64,000 bases of DNA from Paroedura picta. Taxonomy: Eukaryota; Chordata; Lepidosauria; Squamata; Gekkonidae. Within the stretch, counting starts at the first letter, position 1; every line of letters starts with the position of its first letter. The translations under genes and the position numbers were made by a program. The DNA is taken from the NCBI RefSeq assembly GCF_049243985.1, contig NC_135371.1, forward strand, positions 1,761,501 through 1,825,500, given 5' to 3'. Positions 14,088-25,152 of this stretch are shown here, one piece after another. The notes below the pieces were generated by a model. The model did no database searches. It was not told the origin of the DNA and saw only the letters and a list, made by a program, of their open reading frames with translations.

Positions 14088-17000
14088 CTAGAAGAGAGGG
14101 AGAGAACGTTGTAAGGGACAGAAGCAGACCTCGATCCTCAACTCCAAGGACAAATCCAATTGAGTGAACTGCTTTATAAGGGAAACAGATCATGAGGCCC
14201 ACGAAAGGGTACAGCGTATGGACATGGAGACAGACCACATAACGTCCCCCAAAGGACTCTCAGATAGGGGAACCAACACCTGCTCAAGATACCTGGTCCC
14301 AGAGAGATCGGCTGGCCTCAACCTGAGTCGGGGCTTTTCTGGCCACGGTCTGCCTTGAGCAATTCTGCAGGCCCGGTACGACAGAGATTTTTTCTGCCAA
14401 GCCTACAGTTGTGTTAGGTTGGTGTTGGGGTTAAGAGCGGCAACGTTTCATCTGGAGAATCGGGTTTAATTCCCCACCCCCCTCCACATGCAGCCAGCTG
14501 GGTGACCTTGGGCTAGTCACAGTTCTCTCAGAGTTCTCTCAGCCCCACCTGCCTCACAGGGTGTCTGTTGTGGGGAGAGGAAGGGACTCCTGTGGATAGT
14601 GAAAAGGGTACAAAAAGCCAGCTCGTCTTATACAGAATACAGTACGTTCAGTCCTCTAGCTCAGGGGTAGTCAACCTGTGGTCCTCCAGATGCCCATGGA
14701 CTACAATTCCCATGAGCCCCTGCCAGCAAATGCCAGCACCTGGAGGACCACAGGTTGACTACCCTTGCTCTAGCTGACCTGCCTGCCTTAGTCCACCTGC
14801 TAAATTCCATCTGAGAAATCTATTCCCATCTCTTTTACAGTAAAGATAAACCATCTAGCACTGTAGTTTAAAAAAAACAATTTCAGAGAAATTTGTGTGT
14901 TTAATTTTAATATTTGTGTATTTTAAATTCTTTGCTTTTGTAAAAGAACATTTAATGGCTGTATTCTGGTGTGCTGTGAAGGCTTTGAGGAAAGGGCAGG
15001 ATAGAAATGCAATATTCAGTTCAATGAAGAGTAAATTTTAAAAAAACTTGAGTTCAGCTCTCTGCTCAAAGACAGCCTCAGTGGCTGAATGTCACTTCTG
15101 ATAAAGAAGAAAAAGTAGAGCTGGGTTTTGGTACCCTGCTTTTCATACCCAAAGAAGTCTCAAAGTGGCTTACGATCACCTTCCCTTTCTCTCCCCACAA
15201 CAGACACTCTGTGAAGTAGTCGAGGCCGAGAGAGCTCTGAGAGAACTGTGACTGGCCCAAGGTCACCAATGATTAGTGGTTGCCACTTTTTAACCACTAC
15301 ACCAAGGTGGCTGCTTCTTTTAAAACAGACACCATGAATTCCTGGACTTTCTGGGGGTGGTTTCCTTTTCTAATCATCCAGGACAGTGGTCCCCAACCTT
15401 TTTATCACCAGGGATCACTCAACGCCGGGGACCACTCACCGGGGACCACTCAACGCCTTTTACTGAGGCCCGGTGGGGGGGGTAGTTTACTCCTCTACTC
15501 TCAACCACTGCCCTAACGCTCTCTGGTCGCTATGGTAATGTTTAAACATCCCTTCAAAATAAGATACAGACACGCCACAACAATAAACATAAGGAACATT
15601 TTATTCTCATGACAATGACAAATCAATGGGAACCCTGAGCTTGTTTCTCTGCAACGAGATAGTCCCATCTGGGAGGGATGGGAGACAAGGACACCCAAAG
15701 TGTGTTGTAAAGGGCCGGGGGGGGCCCACCTCCAATTAGTTGAAGGACCACATGTGGTCCACGGCCCACAAGTTGGGGATCGCTGATCTAGGAGATTTCA
15801 GCCTTGTCACTTTACTTGACTGCCTTTCTCCCACTTAGGGGACCCAAAGCAGCTGACATAATTCTCTTCTCCATTTTATTCTCACAACAACCCCGCGAGG
15901 TGGGCCCACGGCCAAGCTGACACGGCAGAATGGCAATTAGACCTCGGGTCTCCTGGAGCCTGGTCCAAAACTCTAACCACAACACCACATAAATCCGAAT
16001 AAAGCCAATTAGCATTTATTCCACTCTCCCCAGCAGTTTGCATCCCCAGGAGCGGGTTCTTAAAATCTGTATTCCTTTGTGGGGAGTTTCGTCCCCCCAC
16101 AAGGGTCCCCCCCCCACCGATGCACCCCTTAATGTGGAGGTGGAGGTGGAAGTGGTGGGTTGCATGAGCCAGGACAGCATCAAGGCAGGGGTGGCCGAAC
16201 TGTGCCTCTCACACCAGATGTCCAAGGTCTGCAATTCCCACGAGAGCCACAGCCTGGCCACCCCTGTGGGAGAGGGATCCCAAATGACCACTAAGGAGGG
16301 CGGAGTCAACGACCTTGCTGAGGCCCTGCCCCTCCCCTCCTCAGGCTCCGCCCCCAAACCTCCAGGGATTTCCCCACCCACAGTTGGCAAGCCTACTTCT
16401 TTGGGAGGGAGCCTTACCCAGCGAGGCCACGTTGCCACAGTTCTCCAGCATGACCTCGATGTACAGGGCTCTTTGGTCCGGGCCCAGCAGGCTCCACTCC
16501 TCCTCCGTGAAATACACGTGCACCTCCTCAAAGGTCACCAGGCCCTGCAAGGAAGGAGAAACCCCCCCTTCTTCACCTCCCCTGCACAGTCCGAAGGAAG
16601 AGTTCAGTTGGGGGGCCTGGGTGTGACAGGAAGCCTTGGGAGTGTTGGGTAGACGGGGGGGGGGTGGCAGCTGAGGAGGGGGGAGCAACCTCAGCTGGGT
16701 ACGAGGCCCTGCAAAGCAGCGACTTTCTCTCACAGAACTCCTCTCTGAGGTCTGGAGATTCTGGAAGGTATCCTGACCTCATCTGGTGCTGGCAACGCCA
16801 ACCGATAAGCCTGCAGGACAGGCAGAAATCACAGAACAAGCTGTGGGATTCCCTGCCGCAGAATGCAGGGGTGGCCACAGGAATACACAGCTTTAAAGGG
16901 GATTATATGGGTACATTCATGCAGGAGAAGGCTATCCAGGACTACTAACCAGGGGGACTGAGGGGGACCTCCGCATTCAGAGGCACTAAGCCCAGAGCCA

Positions 17001-19655
17001 GGAGGTGACTTCAGGGGAAGGCCCCGGCCTCTATGTCTGCCTGTTGTTGGCCCTCCAGAGGAACCGTGCGGGACAGGAGGCTGGACTAGATGGACCCTCC
17101 CTGGTCAGACCCAGCAGGGTTCTTCCTATGTTCCTAGGAAGGCCTCAGCCTCTCTGCCCTGCTGTTGGCCCTGCAGAGCAGCTGGTTGGCCCCTGGGTGA
17201 GAGCAGAGGCTGGACTATTGGTCCGGCCCAGCAGGGCCCCTCTGATGTCCTTTTGACTGAGGCACCTCAGCCGTCCGTCTCCCAGGGATTATTCACTCAC
17301 CTGGTTACACGGAGAAGAAGACCTCGAATGTTGAGCCAACATCCTGCTTTCACCTGGGAGGGTTAGAAAAGGAGCGTGAGGATGTGTCACCCTTTATGTA
17401 CCTTTTGGGTTATTGCAAAAAGACAGAGTTCCAACTCTATGATTCTATGAATCGCCTTCTGATTCCTCTCCCCACAACAGACACCCTGTGTGGCTGAGAG
17501 AGCCCTGATATTTCTGCTCAGTCAGAACAGTTTTATCAGGCTGTGACTAGCCCAAGGTCACCCAGCTGGCTGCATGTGGGGGAGCGCAGAACCAAACCCA
17601 GCTTGCCAGATTAGAAGGTGCTGCTCTTAACCATGACACCAAGCTGGCTCACCGCTAGACCAAGAAAGTTGGGGAGTCCCCCCCACACACACACACACAC
17701 TGGCAGTCTTCAAGCAGCTGCTGGACAATTACTGATCATGAATGCTTCAGGCAGATCCTGCCTAGATTAGGGGCCTGGATGCCTCCTTCCGACTCTATGT
17801 TCTGGCACGTGACAACCAAATAAAGACAGAAAAAAAACATGAAAATATATAAACCAAAAACAAAGAGATGAAAAAGAAAATAAAGGGGAGGGAGGGAAGA
17901 CCTTCCATCCACATTGGCTATAATTTTAGATAATTTCATTAAATCAATTTTTAAAAAATACTATAACTATTCTATACCTTAGTAAAATAGGTTTCCATCC
18001 CATAGTTACACTCATTAAATTTAAAAATTATAAAACTGTAAATGGATGGAACGCAACATATATGGACATATATGTGTGGAATACAGGAGGCGGGACTAGA
18101 AAAACATGTCTCATGTTTTGATGTAGGCCTCTGTCTCCCTGCCCTGTGGCTGGCCCTGCAGAGGAACTGGCTGGCCCCTGAGTGAGGCAGGAGGCCGGAC
18201 TGGAGGGACCCTCCCTGGTCTGGATCCAGCCCGGCTCTCCTGATGTCTCATGCAGGCCTCAGCTTCTGTGCCCTGTTGTTGGCCCTCCAGAGGAACTGGC
18301 TGGCCCCTGGGTGTGACGGATGTGTTTGGCTACACAGACCACTAATTGGTGAGGTGATCATATTAAAACCCACTCATAAGCTCAAGGACACATAAAAGCC
18401 CCTCATGGATTTCAAATATCCCTGTGGATGGGTCATGGCTTAATGGGAGAGTTTCTGCTTGGCATGCAGGAGGTCCCGGGTTCAATCCCCAGCATCTCTA
18501 GGTATAAAAGGACCGAGCAGGAGCTGATATGTGAGACCTCCGCCAGAGATTCGCTGCCAGTCTGAGCAGAGAACACTGTCCTCAAGGGACTGAGAGTCTG
18601 ATTCAGTCTAAGGGAGCTTCCTGTGTCTAGGTGGGAGAGACAGACACAGGGTTGAACCACACCTTAGTTGTCTTACCCACTGGAAGAGCGACTCCATCTC
18701 CCTCTTCCTTGATCTCCTTGGAGCGTGGACAGTCTCTGATGCCCGGTGGGGCCACCTCCGGCTCACAGAAATCACCTCTCCCTTCTGCAAACAGTCCAGT
18801 TACCTAAAAGGGCATCCAGGGAGTCACAGAGAGAATTGGATTTAAAAAAGAACAAGAAGAAACGGGGCAGGCAAAGTCGGCTTGAAGGAATCCCAAAGTG
18901 CAAACACCTTTCCTCTCCCCACAACAGACACCCTGTGGGGTAGATGGGGCAGAGAGATCTGTGACGGAGCTGCTGGAGCCCTGAGAGAACTGGGACTGGC
19001 CCAAGGTCACCCAGCTGGCTGCCTGTGGAATGGAGGAGTGGGGAATCAAACCCAGCTGCTGCTCATAGCCACTACACCCCACTGGCTCTCAACATGTAGC
19101 CTCACACTGTGGCCAACCAGGTAAGAGAGCTCGAGGGTATCCCCTTTAGATGATAAAGGGCAGGCTGTACAATAATCTTGCACATCTTCTGGTCCTACCA
19201 GCATAAAACTTTCTCACCTGCTGCTCCAGGCTCTTGTCTTGACTCAGGAGGAAGCCTTCGGCCAGGGCCACCGCCTGGGAGCTGCTCTCCGGCCGGCATT
19301 CTCTGACCCAGCCCTGCATCTCCGGGGGCAGGATGGTCAGGAACTGCTCCAGGATCACCTGGTCCAGGATCTGATTCTTGGAGTGCCGCTCCGGTTTCAG
19401 CCACCGGTGGCAAAGGTCCTGGAGCCGAGCGTACGCCTCTCGAGGTCCCTCCACCTCCCAGTAGCGGAACTCCCGGAAGTTTTGCCACGGCCGGTCTGAT
19501 GTGGCAGAGTCCTCCCCCAGGATCTTCCGCACCGTCGTTTCCCAGAATTCCCCAATGTTCTCCGCCTCGGAGGCAGCAGGGCCAGGCGAGCCTTCCTCCT
19601 CCTTCTTCAGTCCGTACTCCAAGGTGGTCTCCAAACGTGGATCAAGGGCGTCCAT
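13111..19655 (-). CDS. G2: SCAN-KRAB-C2H2 zinc-finger protein
   Basis: Predicted nuclear DNA-binding repressor, 573 aa, five coding exons: 19655-19218 (SCAN), 18803-18677, 17353-17301, 16544-16418 (KRAB-A), 14087-13111 (fingers). Phases join 0/1/0/1. SCAN is about residues 58-139 ([37 protein letters not shown]). KRAB-A reads [19 protein letters not shown] and [13 protein letters not shown]. Eight intact fingers follow, the first [17 protein letters not shown], the same first finger as G1 and G7. After finger 8 a one-base loss near 13219 shifts the frame and adds about 40 unrelated residues. The start is the first in-frame ATG; upstream frame codons use no ATG. Same architecture as G1 and G7 but with a different pair of linker exons. 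Confidence 0.8.
14408..14600 (+). repeat. tRNA-derived SINE
   Basis: CATGCAGCCAGCTGGGTGAC body and TGTTGTGGGGAGAGGAAGGG end. Confidence 0.8.
14662..14767 (+). mobile_element. hAT foldback MITE
   Basis: CAGGGGTAGTCAACCTGTGG to GGTTGACTACCCTTG with the 8-bp duplication CTCTAGCT on both sides. Confidence 0.92.
14810..15080. other. AT-rich stretch, no feature seen
   Basis: No finger or splice-bounded exon. A short piece near 14980-15010 (AAGGCTTTGAGGAAAGGGCA) resembles a SINE tail. Confidence 0.35.
15105..15312 (-). repeat. tRNA-derived SINE, antisense
   Basis: CTCTCCCCACAACAGACACT and CCCAAGGTCACC, ending at the tRNA head AACCACTACACCAAGGTGG. Confidence 0.8.
15384..15785 (+). mobile_element. 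hAT element, about 400 bp, non-autonomous
   Basis: The ends CAGTGGTCCCCAACCTTTTT and AGTTGGGGATCGCTG pair as terminal inverted repeats. The flanks ATCCAGGA and ATCTAGGA are an 8-bp duplication with one change. There is no transposase frame. Confidence 0.88.
15805..16005 (-). repeat. Sauria/MIR-type SINE, antisense
   Basis: TTCTCACAACAACCCCGCGA, then GGGTCTCCTGG...AACTCTAACCACAACACC, the reverse of a tRNA SINE head. Confidence 0.65.
16185..16275 (+). mobile_element. Old hAT foldback MITE
   Basis: GCAGGGGTGGCCGAACTGTG and CACAGCCTGGCCACCCCTGT form diverged terminal inverted repeats around an ACTACAATTCCC-type core. Confidence 0.65.
16418..16544 (-). CDS. G2 KRAB-A exon
   Basis: 127 bp between TCCTTGCAG and GTAAGGCTCC. 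Nearly identical at base level to the G1 and G7 KRAB exons, including EEEWSLL and [12 protein letters not shown]. Confidence 0.92.
16960..17270 (-). mobile_element. LINE 3' UTR fragments
   Basis: Repeated pieces such as TTGGCCCTCCAGAGGAAC, GGACAGGAGGCTGGACTA and TCAGACCCAGCAGGGTTC, of the same kind as at 5800-6150. Confidence 0.5.
17301..17353 (-). CDS. G2 short linker exon
   Basis: 53 bp between AACCCTCCCAG and GTGAGTG; joins phase 1 to phase 0. Codes [17 protein letters not shown]. The support is splice consensus and phase, not homology, so it is less certain than the domain exons. Confidence 0.55.
17446..17652 (-). repeat. tRNA-derived SINE, antisense
   Basis: CTCTCCCCACAACAGACACC to AACCATGACACCAAGCTGGC. 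Confidence 0.85.
17790..18060 (-). mobile_element. AT-rich repeat shared with 40110-40480
   Basis: GGCTATAATTTTAGATAATT and neighbouring text align with CGCTATAGTTTTATATAATT near 40340. This is probably a LINE tail, orientation and family uncertain. Confidence 0.45.
18115..18330 (-). mobile_element. LINE 3' UTR fragments
   Basis: Two pieces of the GCCCTGCAGAGGAACTGGCT type in tandem. Confidence 0.5.
18428..18630 (+). repeat. tRNA-Ala-derived SINE
   Basis: The head ATGGCTTAATGGGAGAGTTT, TGCTTGGCATGCAGGAGGTC and GGTTCAATCCCCAGCATCTC looks like tRNA-Ala(TGC) with A and B boxes. The body has the CGCTGCCAGTCTGAGCAG text known from this reptile SINE. It is not a functional tRNA gene: the stems do not pair well and no terminator follows. 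Confidence 0.75.
18677..18803 (-). CDS. G2 linker exon
   Basis: 127 bp, acceptor GCCCTTTTAG, donor GTAAGAC. The frame that joins SCAN and KRAB reads [20 protein letters not shown]. An alternative acceptor TTTGCAG 19 nt downstream would break the frame, so I prefer the longer exon. Confidence 0.65.
18880..19092 (-). repeat. tRNA-derived SINE, antisense
   Basis: CTCTCCCCACAACAGACACC, GGCCCAAGGTCACCCAGCTG, then the head CACTACACCCCACTGGC. Confidence 0.85.
19218..19655 (-). CDS. G2 SCAN exon (coding part)
   Basis: Donor GTGAGAAAG after 19218; ATG at 19655 ([18 protein letters not shown]). The upstream exon boundary is not certain because several AG dinucleotides lie at 19656-19700. Confidence 0.8.
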
Positions 19656-19821
19656 TCTTCTTCCACAATAAGCAGAGCTGGTGATACTTTCCAAAGCCCA
19701 CGTTCCGTTCCGTCTGCGAGCGGTTACACCCTCAGGAAGAAACTATTGCTTTCTTAAAGGAGGAAAGTGGTAGAGAAGGATGGGTGAGCAAGCGATAAGG
19801 CATAACAGAATAATAAAAGAG

Positions 19822-19912
19822 AACCAGAGTCCAGGAGCACCTTGAAGACCAACAAAGCTCACGCCTTGAATAAATCTTTGTTGGTCTTCAAGGTGCTCCT
19901 GGACTCTGGTTT
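19822..19912. repeat. Inverted repeat of a GAGTCCAGGAGCACCTTGAA-type element
   Basis: AGAGTCCAGGAGCACCTTGA is followed within 35 bp by its reverse complement TCAAGGTGCTCCTGGACTCT. Related single copies occur near 22030 and 45350. Family not named. Confidence 0.7.
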
Positions 19913-19939
19913 CATTGTGCTACTTCGGACCAACACAGC

Positions 19940-20800
19940 TGCTCATCTGAACAATAACAAAAGGAGAGCGGTCAGGGTGAGAAACCTCCTGAATGGGTTT
20001 TACACTTTTTGTACACCCACCCCCACCACCCCCCCACGGTTACAGGGGAGGAGGGAATCCAGCCAGGTCTGGAGGAAATTTCAACACCAAACCTACAAAA
20101 CAGTTAAAACCCTGACTTCTCTCCCCGCTCCTAAAAAAGAGACCGGAGAGAGTTAGAATTAAAATAGATATATAAATATAAACGTATTCAAGTTGGTTAA
20201 ACAAAACAAAATGGAACTGTGCCCTCCCGGCAGAGCACAGCCCACGAGCATCTAATTCCTCTCAGCCCAAAAACAGAAGCGGCAGGAAGATGTTAGTAAA
20301 CAAACAGGAAAGAGGGCAACAATTTTAGCTGACAGCCAAGTCTCCTCTCTGGACAAGGGGCAGCAGCATTGGGGGAATCTTCTAAACTCGAGTACAATTT
20401 GGGGGGGGGGAATCTATTTATCATGTCGCGAAAATGGAGTACATTAAAATAGTTTTCTTTAAACATGTACCTGATGACAAATAACAGTTCCTCTTAAAGT
20501 CCGCAAAAGTCTCTCTCCTTCACTTCCCTGAAATAAAACCACAAGTTCCTTAAGTTACAACCCAGGGTAATTCGGGGTGGCCCCATAGCGGATTTGGGTG
20601 GGGGAGACGGAGCCTGGACTTCTCCAGCACATGTCAAATAAACATTTCCTATTCTTAAAAATAACCCCTCTTCAAACTGGAACTCCCCCCCCCCCATAAA
20701 AAACTAACAAGATCCTTTGGCATTGATATTTCTCGTATTGGCAGGGTGACACGCAAGAAGCACGCAATAATATAAAATACACAGCCAAGTAGGAACAATG
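19940..20800. other. Intergenic sequence between the G2 SCAN exon and promoter
   Basis: No exon or named repeat recognised. If the promoter at 21.6 kb is right, this is G2 intron 1. Confidence 0.4.
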
Positions 20801-20960
20801 CTTATGCAGGCAGACAGGGCAATCCCCCTAAATACTAATATCTCCATTTTCCATCCACTCAGTCGCAGCTGGGCGGAGGGCCAAGAGCTCAGCCACATCT
20901 CCCCCAAAAGCACGATGCTCATGTTCCTGTGACAGATGCACGGCAATTGCATTCGGGGCC
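20800..20960. repeat. Low-copy repeat shared with 31990-32155
   Basis: CAATCCCCCTAAATACTAATATC, GCTCAGCCACATCTCCC-type and GTTCCTGTGACAGATG text is shared with 32030-32150 at moderate divergence. Type not identified. Confidence 0.5.
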
Positions 20961-21127
20961 TGGTCTTTTGCCCCATGGAAACGGCAGCTCTGCCCATCTG
21001 CCGGAACCTGTCAGATTCGGATTCTTCGCTGGAGCCGGTCAGTGCTCCAGGCATCTGAAGAAGTGACTCCGGAAAGCTCCTCCCCTGCCACAGATTTCCT
21101 TTAAGTCTTTAAGATGTTCCTGGACCC

Positions 21128-21250
21128 GGGGTAGTCAAGCTGCGGCCCTCCAGATGTCCATGGACTACAATTCCCATGAGCGAATGCTGGCAAAGACTCC
21201 TGGGAATTGTAGTCCATGGACATCTGGAGGGCCACAGGTTGACTACCCCT
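21128..21250 (+). mobile_element. hAT foldback MITE
   Basis: GGGGTAGTCAAGCTGCGGCC to CACAGGTTGACTACCCCTG; the loop is shortened. Confidence 0.88.
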
Positions 21251-21604
21251 GTCCTGGATTCTGGCTCTTTCCTGCTGCTCCAGGTAGGGCAGCTTGTCAG
21301 CCGGTGCAACCCCCCCCTTTGCAAAGAGGTGGAAAGCAGAAGAAATCCCCAAGGGGTGAGCACTGACATGGGGTGGGGGGGTGGGGGGAGTGGTGCCCTC
21401 TTGCATCCCAGACTTCCCCATTTGCGGCTCTACCTCCTTTGTTCATCGGCTGTCCTTCCAAAGGCTGCATGTCTTTTAGGAAACTTCCCACCGCCCTGAG
21501 CATTTCCTGCAAGCTGGAAGCACATGGGGCTCTCCGGATCCCAGCTGGGGTGGGTGGGTGGGAGGAGGGTGGATCTTGCCCTTTTGAGGGTGGGGTAGGG
21601 AAGG

Positions 21605-21690
21605 GGGGAAGTGGTGGAACAGGAAGTGATCCCCTTTAAGAGACCCCTCTAGGAAGCCCCAGGACTTGCTCACCTTAACCCTTTCCTCCC
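21605..21690 (-). promoter_or_regulatory. G2 core promoter
   Basis: Minus strand: AAAGGGTTAAGGTGAGCAAG, then TTCCTAGAGGGG and GGGGATCACTTCC. The same blocks in the same order as G1 (9915-9992). It lies about 2 kb upstream of the G2 SCAN exon and points the right way. Confidence 0.65.
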
Positions 21691-21764
21691 CAGTAGACAA
21701 GAGCAAGAGCCCAGTGGCACCTGAAAGACCGGCAAGATTTGGGGCAGGGGAGGAGCTCCCCCGG

Positions 21765-21840
21765 GACAGGGCTCCTTTGCATGGTGCAGGGGGTTGGACT
21801 AGATGACCCAGGGGCCCCTTCCAACTCTATGATTCTAACT
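21765..21840 (+). mobile_element. CR1 3' end
   Basis: GGTTGGACTAGATGACCC to CCAACTCTATGATTCTA, the classic CR1 terminus. Confidence 0.85.
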
Positions 21841-22287
21841 GCCCTGAGCTAACAGGAATGGGGAGATATGTAAATAAACTCTTTTATTTCACAGCTTCAA
21901 CCTTGCCACACATCTGTCGGTCTTTCAGGTGCTCCCGGAGTCTTGCTCTCTTCTGCTTCTGCAGACAGACTAACCCAGCTGCGCCTGTGGATCTGTCTCC
22001 TTCCACCCTCTGCTCTCCTGCAGGAGCCCAGGGGCACTTGGAAGGCCAACAAAATGCGCGGCAGGTGACTCTCCTGAGTCACGGCTCCCTCCTTCAGCTC
22101 TCCTGCCACACGTTTTGTTAGTCCGTAAGGTGCTGCACCTGGCCTCTTTGCTCTTTTCTGTTGCTCCGGACAGACTGACAGGGCCGGCCACCCTGACCCC
22201 TCTCCCGAGCAAGCAAAGGGGAGTAAATCCTGGTCATTGATGACAGCAAAAGAAAGCAAAGAAGTCCAGTAGCTTCTTACAGGCAAA

Positions 22288-22398
22288 ATCGGGTAGTCAA
22301 ACTGCGGCCTTCCAAATGTCCATGGCATTTGCTGGCAGGGGCTCATGGTAATTGTAGTCCATGGATATCTGGAGGGCCACAGTTTGACTACCCCTGGA
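22288..22398 (+). mobile_element. hAT foldback MITE
   Basis: GGGTAGTCAAACTGCGGCCT to CACAGTTTGACTACCCCTG. Confidence 0.85.
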
Positions 22399-22495
22399 AT
22401 AAATGCTGTTACAATTTAAGGTGTGTTTATATGTTGCCTTTTAAAAATATGGATTATTTCATAATTTTATATGCTGTTTTCAATGTTTACCTTTG

Positions 22496-22620
22496 ATGCC
22501 AGCCTCCAGGCGGGGTCTGTGGATCCTCTGAAATGACGTCTCATCCCCAAAGTACAGAAATCAGTTCTTCTGGCGAAAAGGGCTGCTTGGGAGGGGGGAT
22601 TCCCTGACATTGTACCCCAC
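22496..22620 (+). mobile_element. Interspersed element related to the 113-bp array unit
   Basis: GATGCCAGCCTCCAGGCGGG opens a single copy of the element whose half is tandemly amplified at 10238-10861. Confidence 0.6.
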
Positions 22621-22629
22621 TGATGTCCC

Positions 22630-22790
22630 TCGGGGGCAGGCCAGTGGCTTTGGGATGCCGAAGTCCCAGGTTCTATCCCTGAGCCTTAAAAGGGGATGTC
22701 CTGCAATGCGCATGAGGCCTTTGCCTGGGACCCTGGAGAGCCCCTGCCGGATCCTGACCTGGCTGGATCAAGGGTCTGATTTAGGAGAAG
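22630..22790 (+). repeat. tRNA-Ala-derived SINE, diverged
   Basis: CCCAGGTTCTATCCCTGAGC head and GGGACCCTGGAGAGCCCCTG body match the family of 18428-18630. Confidence 0.55.
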
Positions 22791-23429
22791 GCAGCGTCAG
22801 GCGTCCATGCAAAAACAGGCTGCCAAAGCTTTCCTTATCCTGGAGGTAAATCACTTCTGGCTGGCATATGTCACTGACCAATCTGGTGTGGACGGAACAG
22901 AGCAAAGCACCCATGGCTCCTGCACGTGGCAGCACATTCCCCTTAAGAACGGCATTTTGCAAAGGGGGGGGGGAGGATTCACAGCAGTGAAGTCCATTAG
23001 TTAGGGCCCAGATTTTAACTTCATTTAATTGCCTATTTTGCATTTTTAAAACAACCATTACTACTCTGAGGAGCTCAGGGAGTATATCAGAGCTTGCTCA
23101 TTTTGCCCTGAGAACAACTTTTCAACATAGACCAGGTGGAAAGAATGACGGGTGGAAAAATATCACAAAATAGGGGTCTGAACTTAGGTTTCCCGTATCT
23201 AACACCTATAGCTGGAAAGGGCTGCACCCCGGCAAAGAGAAGAGACCCTCCCTGTCCCCTTTGGGCAGAAAAATTGGATCTAACTCAGTGCAAAATGCAT
23301 CTTTCCCTGCCCCAAACAGGATGCATTTGGGAACTCTCCTTCTTTTACTTCACTCCTCCCTGCTCAGTTTGCTCTATACTTTTCCCTCCCACAAGACAAA
23401 ACAAAGAGCAACCGAAAATGCGATTGCGT

Positions 23430-24095
23430 CTTTGTGGAATGCTTCTTCTGAAGTTATTCCTTCTTGGACCAGCATTTGTCCTTCTGGGAATGCCTGTTTA
23501 GAAATGGGTCCTCCCTAGAAGAGGGGATGCAGGACGAAATGCCCCTTCCAAAAAACATGCCTTTGTGGAAGAGGCATTGCTCTTCTCCCACACGTAGGAA
23601 GGGATGCCTCTTCTGAAATGATCCCTTCTTGGGACAGTATTTCAGGGAATACCAGTTTGGAAACAGTGCCTCCCTGGAAGAACCATTTACCCTCCTTTTA
23701 TGCACAGGAACAGGCTTCCTCGGGAGGTGGTGGGTTCTCCCTCTTTGGAGATTTTTAAGCAGAGGCTGGATAGCCATCTGACAGAGAAGCTGATTCTGTG
23801 AAGGTTCAAGGGGGTGGCAGGTGACCGTGGGTGAGTGAGAGGGTTGTGAGTGTCCTGCATAGTGCAGGGGGGTGGACTAGATGACTCAGGAGGCCCCTTC
23901 CAACTCTATGATTCTATGTCTCTAGGATGGAATACCTCCTCCCAAAACATGCCTTTGTAGAAGAGGCATTCCCCTTCTCACACCTAAAAAGGAGAGTCAG
24001 TTATGAAATTATTCATTTGCAAAACAGCATTCCCTCATCAGGTAATACCTGTTGGGAAATGGTGCCTTCCTTTTATACACCTTTCTTTTTTTTTT
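23430..24095. repeat. Diverged tandem repeat, about 165-bp unit, split by a CR1
   Basis: Units share CTTCTGAAGTTATTCCTTCT, GGAATGCCTGTTTAGAAA and CATGCCTTTGTGGAAGAGGC. Unit 1 starts near 23439 and unit 2 near 23604. Unit 3, near 23990, lies beyond the CR1 at 23690-23925. The copies are well diverged, so the array is old. Confidence 0.75.
23690..23925 (+). mobile_element. CR1 3' end
   Basis: CTTCCTCGGGAGGTGGTGGG, GTGCAGGGGGGTGGACTAGA and CCAACTCTATGATTCTATG. Inserted in the tandem repeat around it. Confidence 0.88.
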
Positions 24096-24177
24096 TTGCA
24101 GACTACGTGTCCCAGAACCACAGTTTTTAAATGCACACCGGCAGATAACATATGAACCCAACAGCTCCATCAGTCTC

Positions 24178-24183
24178 TTTAAT
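24178..24183 (-). terminator. Candidate poly(A) signal of G3
   Basis: ATTAAA on the minus strand, about 200 nt beyond the G3 stop. Confidence 0.4.
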
Positions 24184-24382
24184 CAGATCACACGTGCTAC
24201 GTTAGCATTCAGATGCAAAGACCGAAACTGAACCTTTAACGGCTCCAGGTGCTATCAAACCTGAACAGAAAAATGCAGCAGACCAACACTCCGTTCTCCC
24301 CGCCCGCGAAACGGCAGGTATTCCGATATGGCTTTTCTCCAGCACGGATCCTTTGCCTCCCCCGATCTCTTCAGAAGCTGGT

Positions 24383-25152
24383 TCAGAGGCACAAGCCATT
24401 CTCCGCGCCTGCCTGTTCCTCCTCGGTCTTTTCCGCCGCGTGGTTCCGTCGGTGCCTGATGAGGTGTGACTTGCTGATGAAGCCCTTTCCGCACACGGTG
24501 CACTTGTAGGGCTTCTCCCCTGTGTGGGTCCTCCCGTGCGCCAGGAGGTTGGAGGTGCTGCTGAAGCTCTTCCCGCAGGCACAGCACTGGTAGGGCTTCT
24601 CCCCCGTGTGCGTCCGCTCGTGCAGAATCAGGTGGGAGCTCTGGATGAAGCTCTTCCCGCAGTACGAGCACTCGTAGGGTTTCTCCCCCGTGTGGGTCCT
24701 CTCGTGGGTCACCAAATGCGACCTGCGGCTGAAAGCCTTCCCGCAGAACGAGCACTGGTAGGCCTTCCCCCCGGGGTGGATCCGGCGGTGCCTCAGCAGC
24801 GGGTCCTGACAGCCGGGGGCGTTCCCGTTCCCCCGTGGAAAACTCGGCTCCCGGATTTCGACTTCTTGGTATTTCACGAGGACCAAGTCCTGCATGCAGC
24901 CTTCCCCAGGCCAGGCCTGCTGCTGCGGACGTAGTGGGGCTTCGGAGAGGGATTTCCTGCTCGCCCCACGGCAAACAGGCCTCCCCCCCTTGTTCCTCGC
25001 GAGAGTCCCCCGCTGTCTCGCCCGGTCCTGCGGATTCTCTGAGACTTCATTTTCCATGAAAATCTCAGTCGCTCTCTCTTGGGCTGCTACCACCCGACCC
25101 GGATCTTCCAGCCGATTTGTTATATCACCGCTCTCGTGCCCCTGCCTGTAAT
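24383..25152 (-). CDS. G3 finger exon
   Basis: The acceptor GGTCCACAG precedes 25152, giving [16 protein letters not shown]. The stop follows GAENGLCL. All four good fingers have CX2C and HX3H spacing. Confidence 0.88.

Noticed and set aside
18428-18500. Possible tRNA-Ala gene
   Set aside because: A and B boxes are present, but the cloverleaf stems are poor, a SINE body follows and no T-run terminator is seen.
18677-18784. Shorter form of the G2 linker exon using the TTTGCAG acceptor
   Set aside because: It leaves phase 0 and cannot join the 53-bp exon and KRAB exon in frame; the 127-bp form can.
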